Source: Curtobacterium sp. ZW137 (GTDB lineage: Bacteria; Actinomycetota; Actinomycetes; Actinomycetales; Microbacteriaceae). Taken from it: a stretch of 64,000 bases of DNA. The notes under the pieces are model-generated. The model saw only the letters and a program-made list of their open reading frames with translations, was not told the origin of the DNA and did no database searches. Positions 41,747-49,563 of this stretch are shown one piece after another. Numbering within the stretch: position 1 is the first letter of the stretch; each line of letters begins with the position of its first letter. The DNA lies in assembly GCF_003762905.1 (NCBI RefSeq), contig NZ_RJKS01000003.1:372001-436000 (forward strand), in the 5' to 3' direction. The translations under genes and the position numbers were made by a program.

Positions 41747-41790
41747 CGGACGGGAGGCCCGGGTCGGGCCCGACCCGGGCCTCCCGTCCG
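41747..41790. terminator. Perfect 44-bp palindrome after the nucleobase permease gene
   Basis: The left arm CGGACGGGAGGCCCGGGTCG with GG and its exact complement meet without spacer, so 22 bp pair perfectly. It lies 14 bases after the stop of the minus-strand uracil/xanthine permease gene and 14 bases before the MATE start. The position suggests a terminator. Each arm is a full copy of the dispersed GGGAGGCCCGGGT element found throughout the window. Confidence 0.7.
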
Positions 41791-41803
41791 TCGCCTGGTG
41801 GCG

Positions 41804-43147
41804 TCAGCCGCGGTCGGCGCGCGGTTCCGCAGGGACGCCGCCGGTGGCGGCGTGTGCGGACTCGGACACGTCGGGCGTGGCCGGGTCGGTGCCGCGGGCC
41901 CGACCGATGAGGTCCATCAGGTGGTAGACGACGATCGCCGCGACGGTCCCGACGATGATGCCGCCGAAGCTCGCCTGGCCGAACGAGAACGTGAAGTCCG
42001 CGATGCCGATGATGAGCGCGATGCCCGCCGTCAGCTGGTTCTTCGGCTTGGAGAAGTCGACGCGGTTCTCCACCCAGATGCGGATGCCGATGACGCCGAT
42101 CAGGCCGTACAGCGCGGTGGTTGCACCGCCGAGGACGCCGGCGGGCACGGAGGAGATGACCGCACCGATCTTCGGGGAGAGCCCGAGCAGGACGGCGACG
42201 ATCGCGGCCACCCAGTACGCGGCGGTGGAGAACACCCGGGTCGCCGCCATCACGCCGATGTTCTCGCCGTAGGTCGTCGTCGCGGAGCCGCCACCGACAC
42301 CAGCCAGCACGGTGGAGATGCCGTCGGCGAAGAGCGCCCGACCGGTCAGCGGCGTGAGGTCGCGGCCGGTGAGCTGTCCGACGCCCTTCACGTGGCCGAC
42401 GTTCTCGGCGATGAGCGCGAGGACGACCGGCACGAACGCCAGGTAGATCGCGAGCTGCGACGGGTCGAAGGCCGGCGCGGTGAACTCCGGCAGCCCGACC
42501 CAGGCGGCAGCGCCGACGGCGGAGAAGTCCACCTGCCCGCCGATGAGCGCCGCGACGTACCCGATGACCACGCCGATGACGATGGAGAGCCGCCCGATCA
42601 GCCCCTTGAAGAGCACCGTCACGAGGATGATCGCGAGCAGGGTGATCAGCGCGACGACGGGGGCCTTCGTGAAGTTGTCGCGCGCCGCGGGGGCGAGGTT
42701 GAACCCGATCAACGCGACGATCGCGCCGGAGACGATCGGCGGCATCAGCCGGTCGATCCAGCCGGCGCCGGCGAGGTGCACGACCAGGCCGATCACGGCG
42801 AGGAGCGCACCGACGACGATGATGCCGGAGAGCGCGAGGGGGATGCCGCCGATCTTCGTCGCGGCACCGATGGGGGCGATGAAGGCGAACGAGGACCCGA
42901 GGTAGCTCGGCAGGCGGTTCCCGGTGATGAGCAGGAACAGGATCGTCCCGATGCCGCTGAAGAGCAGGGTCGTGGACGGCGGGAAGCCGGTGAGCAGCGG
43001 GACGAGGAACGTCGCGCCGAACATCGCGACGACGTGCTGGACGCCGAGCCCGATCGTGCGGCCCCAGGTGAGGCGTTCGTCCGGTGCCACGATCGTCGTC
43101 GCCGAGACGGTCGCGCCGTCTCCGTGCAGCTTCCACGGGAGTCCCAT
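41804..43147 (-). CDS. Uracil-xanthine permease family (NCS2) transporter
   Basis: 447 residues, 14 helices. NCS2 markers are GLGVQHVVAMFGATFLVPLLTG at the N-terminus, LAENVGHVKGVGQLTGRDL and the TM10-type GGGSATTTYGENIGVMAATRVFS. The Glu in AENVGH and the TYGENIG motif point to the uracil (UraA-like) rather than purine subgroup. A TACGGT hexamer 6 nt before the ATG implies a leaderless mRNA. It is divergent from the M13 peptidase with 91 bp between starts. Confidence 0.9.
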   Translation of the reverse strand: MGLPWKLHGDGATVSATTIVAPDERLTWGRTIGLGVQHVVAMFGATFLVPLLTGFPPSTTLLFSGIGTILFLLITGNRLPSYLGSSFAFIAPIGAATKIGGIPLALSGIIVVGALLAVIGLVVHLAGAGWIDRLMPPIVSGAIVALIGFNLAPAARDNFTKAPVVALITLLAIILVTVLFKGLIGRLSIVIGVVIGYVAALIGGQVDFSAVGAAAWVGLPEFTAPAFDPSQLAIYLAFVPVVLALIAENVGHVKGVGQLTGRDLTPLTGRALFADGISTVLAGVGGGSATTTYGENIGVMAATRVFSTAAYWVAAIVAVLLGLSPKIGAVISSVPAGVLGGATTALYGLIGVIGIRIWVENRVDFSKPKNQLTAGIALIIGIADFTFSFGQASFGGIIVGTVAAIVVYHLMDLIGRARGTDPATPDVSESAHAATGGVPAEPRADRG

Positions 43148-43238
43148 GCGACGACCGTACCGGCACCCGCACCCCCGTGACGGCGCCGGTCCGGGTCCCG
43201 GGGTGGACGCCAGGGGGTCGGTGACTATCGTGGAGCGC
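43148..43238. promoter_or_regulatory. Back-to-back leaderless promoters of the NCS2 permease and M13 peptidase
   Basis: TACGGT (minus strand, 43159-43154) and TATCGT (plus strand, 43226-43231) stand 6 and 7 nt before the two start codons. Both transcripts should therefore begin at or within a few bases of their start codons, and the 91-bp spacer holds both promoters without room for 5' UTRs. Confidence 0.6.
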
Positions 43239-45203
43239 ATGACCGACGTCGCAGGCACCACCGGAATCCAGACCGACGAACTCGATGCCACGGTGCAGCC
43301 GAAGGACGACCTCTACCGGCACGTGAACGGGCAGTGGATCCAGGCGACGCCGATCCCCGACGACAAGGCGCGCTACGGGTCCTTCACGGTCCTCGCGGAA
43401 GCGGCAGAGGTCGCCGTCCGGGACATCATCGAGCGCTCGCAGCAGGCCGCTCCCGGCACCGAGGAGCGCAAGGTCGGCGACCTGTTCTCCTCGTTCACCG
43501 ACGAGACCGCGCTCGAGTCGCTCGGCACCGCGCCGATCGAGCCGCTCCTCGCCGAGATCGCCGCGATCGAGACCAAGGACGAGGTCGTCCGGATGGTCGG
43601 TCGGTTCGAGCGCCTCGGCCTGCCGAGCTTCATCCAGCTCTTCGTCGACAACGACCCGGGCGACCCGGAGTCCTACGTGGTGTTCCTCGAGCAGTCCGGG
43701 CTCGGTCTGCCCGACGAGTCCTACTACCGCGAAGAGCGCTTCGCCGACATCCGTGACAAGTACCGCGAGTTCGTCGGCGCGATGTTCCCCCTCGCCGGCT
43801 ACGACGAGAGCGCAGACCGCACCGAGCACGTCATCCGGCTCGAGACCGAACTCGCCGGCAAGCACTGGGACAACGTCGCCACGCGCGACAGCCAGAAGAC
43901 GTACAACAAGCTGCCGTGGGCCGAGGTCGCCGCACTGGCGCCCGGGATCGACCTGCAGCTGTGGTGGGAGTCGATCGGTGCCCCGGTCGGCGCGTTCGAG
44001 ACCGTCGTGGTGCGCGAGCCCTCGTTCCTCACCGGCCTGGCCGAGCTCCTCCGCGACGAGAACGTCAGCACCTGGAAGGACTGGCTCGCCTGGCAGGTCA
44101 TCCGCGGGTCGGCGCCGTACCTGACGAGCGCGTTCTCGGCGACGAGCTTCTCGTTCTACGGCACCGCACTCACCGGGGCGCCCAAGCAGCGCGAGCGCTG
44201 GAAGCGCGGCGTCTCCCTGGTCGAGGGCGCCATGGGCGAAGCGGTCGGCCGGATCTACGTCCAGGAGCACTTCGACGAGACCTCGAAGGTGACGATGGAC
44301 GACCTCGTCGCGAACCTCGTCGAGGCGTACCGGCAGAGCATCACCGCGCTCGACTGGATGACCGACGAGACCCGGGCCCGCGCGCTCGACAAGCTCGACA
44401 AGTTCACGCCGAAGATCGGGTACCCGGTCAAGTGGCGCGACTACTCCGCGCTGCCGGTCGCCGCCGACGACCTGCTCGGCAACGTGCGCGCCGTCGCGGC
44501 CTTCCAGGTCGACCGCGAGCTCGGCAAGATCGGGAAGCCGATCGACCGCGACGAGTGGTTCATGACCCCGCAGACGATCAACGCCTACTACAACCCGGGC
44601 TTCAACGAGATCGTGTTCCCGGCCGCCATCCTGCAGTTCCCGTTCTTCGACGCCGCCCGCGACGCCGCCGCGAACTACGGCGCGATCGGTGCCGTCATCG
44701 GCCACGAGATCGGCCACGGCTTCGACGACCAGGGCTCGCAGTACGACGGAGACGGCCGCCTCGAGAACTGGTGGACGGAAGCCGACCGCCTGGCGTTCGA
44801 GGAGCGCACGAAGGCCCTCATCGCCCAGTACGACGCGCTCGTCCCGACCGAGGTCCCGGACGGCCACGTCAACGGTGCCCTGACGATCGGCGAGAACATC
44901 GGCGACCTCGGTGGCCTGTCCATCGCGTGGAAGGCGTACCTGCTCTCGCTCGACGGCCAGGAGCCCCCGGTGATCGACGGCCTGACCGGTGCCGAGCGGT
45001 TCTTCCTCAGCTGGGCGCAGGCCTGGCGGATGGCGATCCGGCCGGAGGAAGCGGCACGACTGCTGCAGATCGACCCGCACTCGCCCACCGAGTTCCGCTG
45101 CAACCAGGTCGTCAAGAACATCGACGTGTTCTACGACACCTTCGGCGTGACCGAGCAGGACGCGATGTACCTCGACCCCGCCGAGCGCGTCTCGATCTGG
45201 TGA
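43239..45203 (+). CDS. M13 family zinc metallopeptidase (PepO/Zmp1-like)
   Basis: 654 residues, the family's usual size. The zinc site is H489-E490-x-x-H493 (VIGHEIGHGFDDQG) with the third ligand Glu552 and Asp556 in GENIGDLGG. NAYYNPGFNEIVFPAAILQ, which precedes the site in neprilysin-type enzymes, and the C-terminal FRCNQVVKN are present. No signal peptide, so it is cytoplasmic or exported by an unusual route, as for mycobacterial Zmp1. It cleaves small peptides. The next gene starts within its stop (TGATG). Confidence 0.93.
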   Translation: MTDVAGTTGIQTDELDATVQPKDDLYRHVNGQWIQATPIPDDKARYGSFTVLAEAAEVAVRDIIERSQQAAPGTEERKVGDLFSSFTDETALESLGTAPIEPLLAEIAAIETKDEVVRMVGRFERLGLPSFIQLFVDNDPGDPESYVVFLEQSGLGLPDESYYREERFADIRDKYREFVGAMFPLAGYDESADRTEHVIRLETELAGKHWDNVATRDSQKTYNKLPWAEVAALAPGIDLQLWWESIGAPVGAFETVVVREPSFLTGLAELLRDENVSTWKDWLAWQVIRGSAPYLTSAFSATSFSFYGTALTGAPKQRERWKRGVSLVEGAMGEAVGRIYVQEHFDETSKVTMDDLVANLVEAYRQSITALDWMTDETRARALDKLDKFTPKIGYPVKWRDYSALPVAADDLLGNVRAVAAFQVDRELGKIGKPIDRDEWFMTPQTINAYYNPGFNEIVFPAAILQFPFFDAARDAAANYGAIGAVIGHEIGHGFDDQGSQYDGDGRLENWWTEADRLAFEERTKALIAQYDALVPTEVPDGHVNGALTIGENIGDLGGLSIAWKAYLLSLDGQEPPVIDGLTGAERFFLSWAQAWRMAIRPEEAARLLQIDPHSPTEFRCNQVVKNIDVFYDTFGVTEQDAMYLDPAERVSIW

Positions 45204-46141
45204 TGGTGGAGCCCGACGCGGCACCGTCCTCGCGGCGGCGACGCCACGACGGTCGTGCCGCGGCGGGCAACCGTGCGCGGGGCCGTCACCGCGGTGGCGG
45301 CGAGGACCGCTTCCAGGCGACGGTCGAGGCGCTCGGCGCGCTCGCGTTCGACGGCGCGGGCGTGAGCGCCTCGGTCATCGACACCTCCAGCGGCAAGGCG
45401 CTGCTGGCGATCGACGACCGGCTCGTGCAGCCCGTCGCCGGACTCGGTCGGGTGCTGCTGCTCATCGAGGTCGCCGCTCGGCTCGAGGACGGCCGGCTCC
45501 ACGGCGACCGGCTCCAGCGGATGGCACGGGACACCGCGACCGGCCCCGGCCTCTGGCAGTTCCTGCAGGAGCCGACGATGCAGGTGTCCGACCTGGCCAC
45601 CCTGGTCGGCGCGACCGCGGACGCGTGGGCGACGAACGCCCTCCTCTCGACCGTCGGCATCGACGCGGTCCGGGAACGGGCCGAGTCGCTCGGCGTCGAG
45701 CGGTCGGCGTTCATCGACCGGGTCCGGGACCGCCGGGGGCCCGACGACGCCCCGGACGTCGCGGTCGCGGCCACCGGTGAGCTCAGCTGGGTGATGCGGG
45801 GCCTGGCCCTCGGCGAGGTCGTCGACGAGGGCGTGTCGAACCGTGTGCTCGGATGGCTCTCGCTCGCCGGGGACCTGACCCTGGTGGCCGGGTCGTTCGG
45901 GCTCGACCCGTTCGCGCACCGGGCGCTCGACCACGGGTTGCAGTCGGTCGCGGTGACCGGTTCGGGTCCGGGTGTGCGTGCCGAGGCGGGCGTGCTGCGT
46001 GGTCCGGGCTCGTCGGTGAGCTACGCCGTGACGGTGACGTTCGACGACGACACGCTCGACCGACGGCTCGCGGTCGTCGAGGCGATGCGGACGATGGGCA
46101 CCGAGGTCCTCGACGCGGTGCACGTCGTCGTGACCCGCTGA
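45203..46141 (+). CDS. Beta-lactamase-fold serine hydrolase-like protein, probably inactive
   Basis: 312 residues. After a basic Arg-rich N-terminus of ~30 residues comes the class-A beta-lactamase-like fold: an N-terminal strand SVIDTSSGKALLAIDD, the helix-2 region LVQPVAGLGRVLLLIEVAARLEDG, and TADAWATNALLSTVGID, which matches the SDN-containing segment (SDN-x-A-TN-LL). The catalytic SxxK of active enzymes should fall in PVAGLGRVLL, where neither Ser nor Lys is present, and no KTG triad is evident. It is coupled to the M13 peptidase gene. A binding or scaffolding role is more likely than catalysis. Confidence 0.75.
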   Translation: MVEPDAAPSSRRRRHDGRAAAGNRARGRHRGGGEDRFQATVEALGALAFDGAGVSASVIDTSSGKALLAIDDRLVQPVAGLGRVLLLIEVAARLEDGRLHGDRLQRMARDTATGPGLWQFLQEPTMQVSDLATLVGATADAWATNALLSTVGIDAVRERAESLGVERSAFIDRVRDRRGPDDAPDVAVAATGELSWVMRGLALGEVVDEGVSNRVLGWLSLAGDLTLVAGSFGLDPFAHRALDHGLQSVAVTGSGPGVRAEAGVLRGPGSSVSYAVTVTFDDDTLDRRLAVVEAMRTMGTEVLDAVHVVVTR

Positions 46142-46428
46142 CCCCGTCGGTCGCGCGGGCCTGGACCCGGCCGTGCACGCGCCGGAGCCGACGTCGTGCG
46201 GCGGGGCGAGCCTCCCGGCCGTGCATGCGTGCGCAACGAGCGACGACACCGCTGTCGTACGACGACAACGGTGTCGCAGACACGCCCGCGCAATGGTTGC
46301 AGACGCTGGTTGACGACGAAGTCGTCGTCGTACGACAGCGACCCTGTCGTTCCGAGTCGGGCCGAGGCCGCGCGCCAGCCGCCCCCAGCCGAGGGCGGCA
46401 GCGAGCCGCCGGCCATCGCCCAGCCGCC
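46142..46428. other. Gene-free, highly structured 287-bp interval
   Basis: Between two convergent genes. Hairpin A is 46244-46276: CGACACCG-c-TGTCGT-acg-ACGACA-a-CGGTGTCG, 14 pairs with one mismatch. Hairpin C is 46312-46326 (GACGAC-gaa-GTCGTC), and hairpin D is 46332-46350 (ACGACAG-cgacc-CTGTCGT). A long-range perfect 16-bp pairing B joins 46251-46266 (GCTGTCGTACGACGAC) with 46324-46339 and excludes A, C and D. The palindrome GTCGTACGAC occurs twice. A dispersed CGAGCCTCCCG element lies at 46207-46217. No open frame with coding character is seen on either strand. It could be a structured RNA, a paired terminator or a protein-binding array. Confidence 0.6.
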
Positions 46429-46620
46429 TCAGCGGTGCTTCTTCGCGGCCTTCGCGATCTTCTTGCCGAGCTTCTTCCGCGACTTGCGGGCGTGCGGGTC
46501 GTTCCACATCTTCCGGGCGGTCTCGCCCTTCGACTGCTTGATCACGGGACGGTTGGCCCGGGACCCGAACCAGAACGCGACGAGCACGATTGCTCCGATG
46601 ACGATGATGCGGTTGCGCAT
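46429..46620 (-). CDS. Small basic membrane protein
   Basis: 63 residues: one transmembrane segment at about 4-20 (IIVIGAIVLVAFWFG) followed by a strongly basic cytoplasmic tail (HARKSRKKLGKKIAKAAKKHR). AAAGGAACACC precedes the ATG. Last gene of the envelope-stress cluster. The Lys/Arg tail could bind DNA, RNA or acidic lipids; no family is recognised with confidence. Confidence 0.75.
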   Translation of the reverse strand: MRNRIIVIGAIVLVAFWFGSRANRPVIKQSKGETARKMWNDPHARKSRKKLGKKIAKAAKKHR

Positions 46621-46651
46621 GGTGTTCCTTTCGGTGTCGGATCGCGGCCGG

Positions 46652-47074
46652 TCAGCCGGTGATCCGTCGTACGAGGTCGGTGATGATGGGCCCGACGTCC
46701 CCGGCCCGGTCTGCCGACCCGATGGCGACGGTGACGAGCGGGTAGGCCGTGACCACGAGGGTGACGACGACCGCGAGGACGACCGGCACCCACGACGCCA
46801 CCGTACGTCGCCGGGTCACGGCGAGGATCAGCAACGCGAGCACCACGATCCCGCCGAGGACGGTCACGAGCGTGACGCGGACGACCGGGAACGGCACGAG
46901 TCCGGCGGTGGTGGCCGTCACACCGGCGAGGAAGCCGACGAGCGGCAGGAACACGCCCACGAAGACGAGGACGATGACGAGCACGCCGACGACCGTCGCG
47001 ATCCAGACACCGCGTGCTCGGGGTGGGCGTTCACGGGCGAACCGACGGCCGCGGCGCCCCGACCAGACGGTCAC
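46652..47074 (-). CDS. Hypothetical membrane protein of the Asp23 cluster
   Basis: 140 residues with a basic N-terminus and three to four hydrophobic segments (ATVVGVLVIVLVFVGVFLPLVGFLAG, LVTVLGGIVVLALLILAV, WVPVVLAVVVTLVVTAYPLVTVAIG). It begins with GTG overlapping the stop of the Gls24-type gene (GTGA), so it is co-translated with it. No known domain; the cluster suggests an envelope role. Confidence 0.75.
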   Translation of the reverse strand: MTVWSGRRGRRFARERPPRARGVWIATVVGVLVIVLVFVGVFLPLVGFLAGVTATTAGLVPFPVVRVTLVTVLGGIVVLALLILAVTRRRTVASWVPVVLAVVVTLVVTAYPLVTVAIGSADRAGDVGPIITDLVRRITG

Positions 47075-47559
47075 GACGCCGACTCGGTCGCGGCGTCCGC
47101 GGTCGCGGAACCGGCGAGCACGGGATCCGCGGTCGCGGGAGCCGACGGCGCGTCGTCGAACGGCCCGTGCACGTCGGTGACGTGCACGTCGACGCGGACC
47201 GGCAGCGCGGCGAGCTGGCCGACGGCGTGGGCGACCTGCGCGCGGACCTCGTCCGCGACGGCGCTGACGCGCTCCGGGTAGGTGACGACGAGCGACACCC
47301 GGACCTCGAGGATCCCGTCGGTGTCGTCGACCTGCACGCCGACGGTGGTCGCGGAACGGCCGAGGCGGGACCGCAACTGGTCGGCTGCCCGTTCGACGAC
47401 CCCGCCGAGGTGGTGCACCCCGTCGACGCCGAGCGCGGTCGTCGCCGCGGTGCGGGCCGCGACGTCGAGCGGGCTCGCGTCCTCGGGCAGCGGTGCGGTC
47501 AGGGACGCCGGCAGCGTCACCTCGGTGACCGACGTGCGTGCGTGTGTCTCGTCGTGCAT
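47071..47559 (-). CDS. Asp23/Gls24 family envelope stress protein
   Basis: 162 residues. The Asp23 fold is visible in DVAARTAATTALGVDGVHHLGGVVERAADQLRSRLG and VQVDDTDGILEVRVSLVVTYPERVSAVADEVRAQVAHAVGQLAALPVRVDVHVTDV. The C-terminal ~25 residues are Ala/Thr/Ser-rich and disordered. ATG 47559 is chosen over an upstream frame extension because of the strong GAGGAGGAG before it. One of three Asp23-type proteins in this cluster; such proteins are tethered at the membrane by AmaP-type anchors. Confidence 0.84.
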   Translation of the reverse strand: MHDETHARTSVTEVTLPASLTAPLPEDASPLDVAARTAATTALGVDGVHHLGGVVERAADQLRSRLGRSATTVGVQVDDTDGILEVRVSLVVTYPERVSAVADEVRAQVAHAVGQLAALPVRVDVHVTDVHGPFDDAPSAPATADPVLAGSATADAATESAS

Positions 47560-47583
47560 GGTCTCCTCCTCGGTCCGGACAGG

Positions 47584-47621
47584 CGACGACGGGGCACCCG
47601 GATGCGGCTGCCCCGTCGTCG
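47584..47621. terminator. Hairpin downstream of csbD-like gene
   Basis: GACGACGGGGCA and TGCCCCGTCGTC pair perfectly over 12 bp (13 with the flanking C-G) around a 12-nt loop, between the CsbD-like stop and the Gls24-type start. No U-tract, so it may be a processing or partial termination site that sets the relative output of the genes around it. Confidence 0.6.
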
Positions 47622-47635
47622 TCACTGCGGTCGCG

Positions 47636-47809
47636 CTAGTTCTTGAAGACGTCCTTGACGTCCTCGCCGGTCTGCTTCACGCTCGCCGAGGCCTGGTCCT
47701 TCTTGCCCTCAGCGACCTTGGAGTCGTCGTTGGTGGCGTTGCCGAGGGCTTCCTTCGCCTTGCCGGCGATGTCCTGTGCGGCGTTCTTGATCTTGTCGTC
47801 GAGACCCAT
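47636..47809 (-). CDS. CsbD-like stress protein
   Basis: A 57-residue hydrophilic protein, MGLDDKIKNAAQDIAGKAKE followed by an AxGNATNDDxxVAEGKKDQASASVKQTGEDVKD-type body. This amphipathic, Lys/Asp-rich pattern with IAGKAKEALG and GKKDQA is that of the CsbD family (general-stress, SigB-type regulon members in Gram-positives). The ATG has AAGGAACC in front. It lies within the envelope-stress cluster between the AmaP-like gene and the Gls24-type gene. Confidence 0.88.
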   Translation of the reverse strand: MGLDDKIKNAAQDIAGKAKEALGNATNDDSKVAEGKKDQASASVKQTGEDVKDVFKN

Positions 47810-47901
47810 GAGGGTTCCTTTCTTCGGTGGGCAGGCGCCCGTTGCGGTGGTGTGGGTGGAGGTGACGGCCGGGAGGCCCGTCGTGCGTCCGGCGGTCGGC
47901 C

Positions 47902-48465
47902 TCAGTGGACGCGACTCGCCTTCGCGAGCACCGAACGGGTCCCCCCGGTCAGGTGCACGAGCACGGGGACGGGGCGTCCGAGCGTGCGGTCGAGGACCGC
48001 CAGTGCGCGGTCGACGGCGTCGAGCACGGCGACGGCGTCGCCCCCGCGCCGGACGGCGACCCGGATCCGGGCGGCACGCTGCCGACGGACCTGGAACACG
48101 TCGACCTTGGCGCCGACGACGTCACGGACGTCGCTGAGCTCGTGGTCCACGACGTCCCGGACGAGCGCGACGTTGATGGTGACGGCGTCGTCGCCGGAGC
48201 GTTCCCGGACGGCGACGGACGTGCCGCCACCGCCGCGGGTGAAGACCCAGACGAGCGCCAGCACGATGACGACGGCGCAGGCGACGGCGACGATCCAGAG
48301 GGAGGTCGCGGGGACGTCGAGGCTGCGGGGCAGCTCGAGGTACGGGCGGACGGCGTCACGGACGGCCGGGAGGACGCCGGCGCCGATGGTCAGACCGACC
48401 AGGACGGCGATGATCCCGAGCACGAACAGGATGATGCGGTTGAGCGTGCGGTTGCTCCTGGTCAT
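47902..48465 (-). CDS. AmaP-like membrane anchor of the Asp23 cluster
   Basis: 187 residues: two transmembrane segments (about 9-31 NRIILFVLGIIAVLVGLTIGAG, and 56-75 SLWIVAVACAVVIVLALVWVF), then a ~100-residue soluble domain of the alkaline-shock type (VTINVALVRDVVDHELSDVRDVVGAKVDVFQ). This is the layout of the AmaP anchor that recruits Asp23 to the membrane. The ATG overlaps the stop of the upstream gene (ATGA). Confidence 0.78.
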   Translation of the reverse strand: MTRSNRTLNRIILFVLGIIAVLVGLTIGAGVLPAVRDAVRPYLELPRSLDVPATSLWIVAVACAVVIVLALVWVFTRGGGGTSVAVRERSGDDAVTINVALVRDVVDHELSDVRDVVGAKVDVFQVRRQRAARIRVAVRRGGDAVAVLDAVDRALAVLDRTLGRPVPVLVHLTGGTRSVLAKASRVH

Positions 48466-49052
48466 GACAGCGTCCCCTGTTCTGCGACACGGACGCGCAC
48501 CCGACGGCCGAAGCGCTCGTCGAGCCGGTTGAGTCGCTCCTCGACGGCGGCGCGGACGGCGCTCTCGTCGACGGGCATGCCGGAGACCGGGACCACGCGG
48601 ACGTCGGTCCGGTTGCCGCGGGAGCTGGCGGTGGCGTTGCCCTCGGGCACGCCGGCCACGGAGCCCGCGGCGTTGGCGGCCGTCGCGGCGATGATGCGGG
48701 TGTCGATCACGACGGCACCGCGATCGTGCGGCACCGGCGACCGGTGCTGACGGCCGGGCTTCACGGCCAGGACGACGAGCACCACGCCGAGGACGACGAG
48801 GACGACTGCGATCACCTCGGCGATCGTGACGAACGCCGCGTCCGGGCGGAGGGCCGCGTCGACGGCGGTCTGGGGGTCGGCGAGGAGCGGGGCCGCGCCG
48901 ACGGCACGCAGGACCGACTCGGTGCCGATCCAGGCGGCCACCAGGGCGAGCACGACGAGCGCGACGGACACGGCGGTCGATCGCGAGCGGTGCACGCTCC
49001 GTCGCCGGATGCGTCGCTCGACGGCGTTCCCGCCGACGGTGTTGCTGCTCAT
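48462..49052 (-). CDS. DUF6286-type membrane protein of the Asp23 cluster
   Basis: 196 residues: a basic N-terminus, one transmembrane segment at about 27-48, a short outer loop, a second segment at about 75-98 (VTIAEVIAVVLVVLGVVLVVLAV), then a soluble domain with VIDTRIIAATAANAAGSVAGV and a terminal VEERLNRLDERFGRRVRVRVAEQ. The soluble part resembles a circularly reduced Asp23 domain. AGGAGA overlaps the stop of the previous gene. Such proteins accompany Asp23 genes in actinobacteria. Confidence 0.72.
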   Translation of the reverse strand: MSSNTVGGNAVERRIRRRSVHRSRSTAVSVALVVLALVAAWIGTESVLRAVGAAPLLADPQTAVDAALRPDAAFVTIAEVIAVVLVVLGVVLVVLAVKPGRQHRSPVPHDRGAVVIDTRIIAATAANAAGSVAGVPEGNATASSRGNRTDVRVVPVSGMPVDESAVRAAVEERLNRLDERFGRRVRVRVAEQGTLS

Positions 49053-49060
49053 GACGTCTC

Positions 49061-49375
49061 CTACCGGACCCGGTTCGTGCGTTCCCGCACGATCCCGGTC
49101 AGTTCGATGTGGGCGCTGCCGACCCGACGGCCGGTCAGTTCGCTGACGCGGTCGCGGACCTCGGCGGCGGTGGCGGTCGCGCGGCCGACGAGGTCGTCGG
49201 CCGCGGCGATCGGGCCGGTGATGTCGAGCGCGAGGGAGCCCCGGTGGTCGCCGAGGGCGACGCGGACCTGCTTGACGGGTGCTCCGAGGTGCTCGGCGGC
49301 GACGGCGCGGGCGCAGGAGGTCAGGGCCCGCGCCGAGATCTCGACGCGGCCCGGGACGTCCGGGCCGCCGCTCAC
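49061..49375 (-). CDS. Short Asp23-type protein
   Basis: 104 residues, beginning with GTG that overlaps the stop of the small membrane protein gene (GTGA). RVEISARALTSCARAVAAEHLGAPVKQVRVALGDHRGSLALDITGPI and DRVSELTGRRVGSAHIELTGI show the alternating helix/strand pattern of Asp23/Gls24 proteins, reduced to the core. It lacks the disordered tails of the other two family members in the cluster. Confidence 0.75.
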   Translation of the reverse strand: MSGGPDVPGRVEISARALTSCARAVAAEHLGAPVKQVRVALGDHRGSLALDITGPIAAADDLVGRATATAAEVRDRVSELTGRRVGSAHIELTGIVRERTNRVR

Positions 49376-49563
49376 CGGGAGCTCCGGCGCCCGGTCAGCA
49401 CGTCGGTCAGGGCTCCGCGGTCGATGCGGCCGGACACGAGCGCTGCCACGAGGGCACCGACCGCGGCGAACACGACGACGAGGACGAAGCCCCAGAAGCC
49501 GAACTGGAGTGCGACGACTGCGAGGACGGCGCCGATCAGGGCGCCGGAGAGGGTGGTGCTCAT
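49372..49563 (-). CDS. Small DUF2273-like membrane protein
   Basis: 63 residues with two hydrophobic segments (LSGALIGAVLAVVALQFG, FWGFVLVVVFAAVGALVAALVSG) and a basic tail RIDRGALTDVLTGRRSSR. Size, topology and place beside Asp23 genes match the DUF2273 group. The ATG overlaps the stop of the first Asp23 gene (ATGA). Confidence 0.8.
   Translation of the reverse strand: MSTTLSGALIGAVLAVVALQFGFWGFVLVVVFAAVGALVAALVSGRIDRGALTDVLTGRRSSR

Noticed and set aside
46244..46350. CRISPR or tRNA gene in the gene-free interval
   Set aside because: Repeats are inverted rather than direct, there are no regular spacers, and no cloverleaf or TTCRANN loop can be formed.
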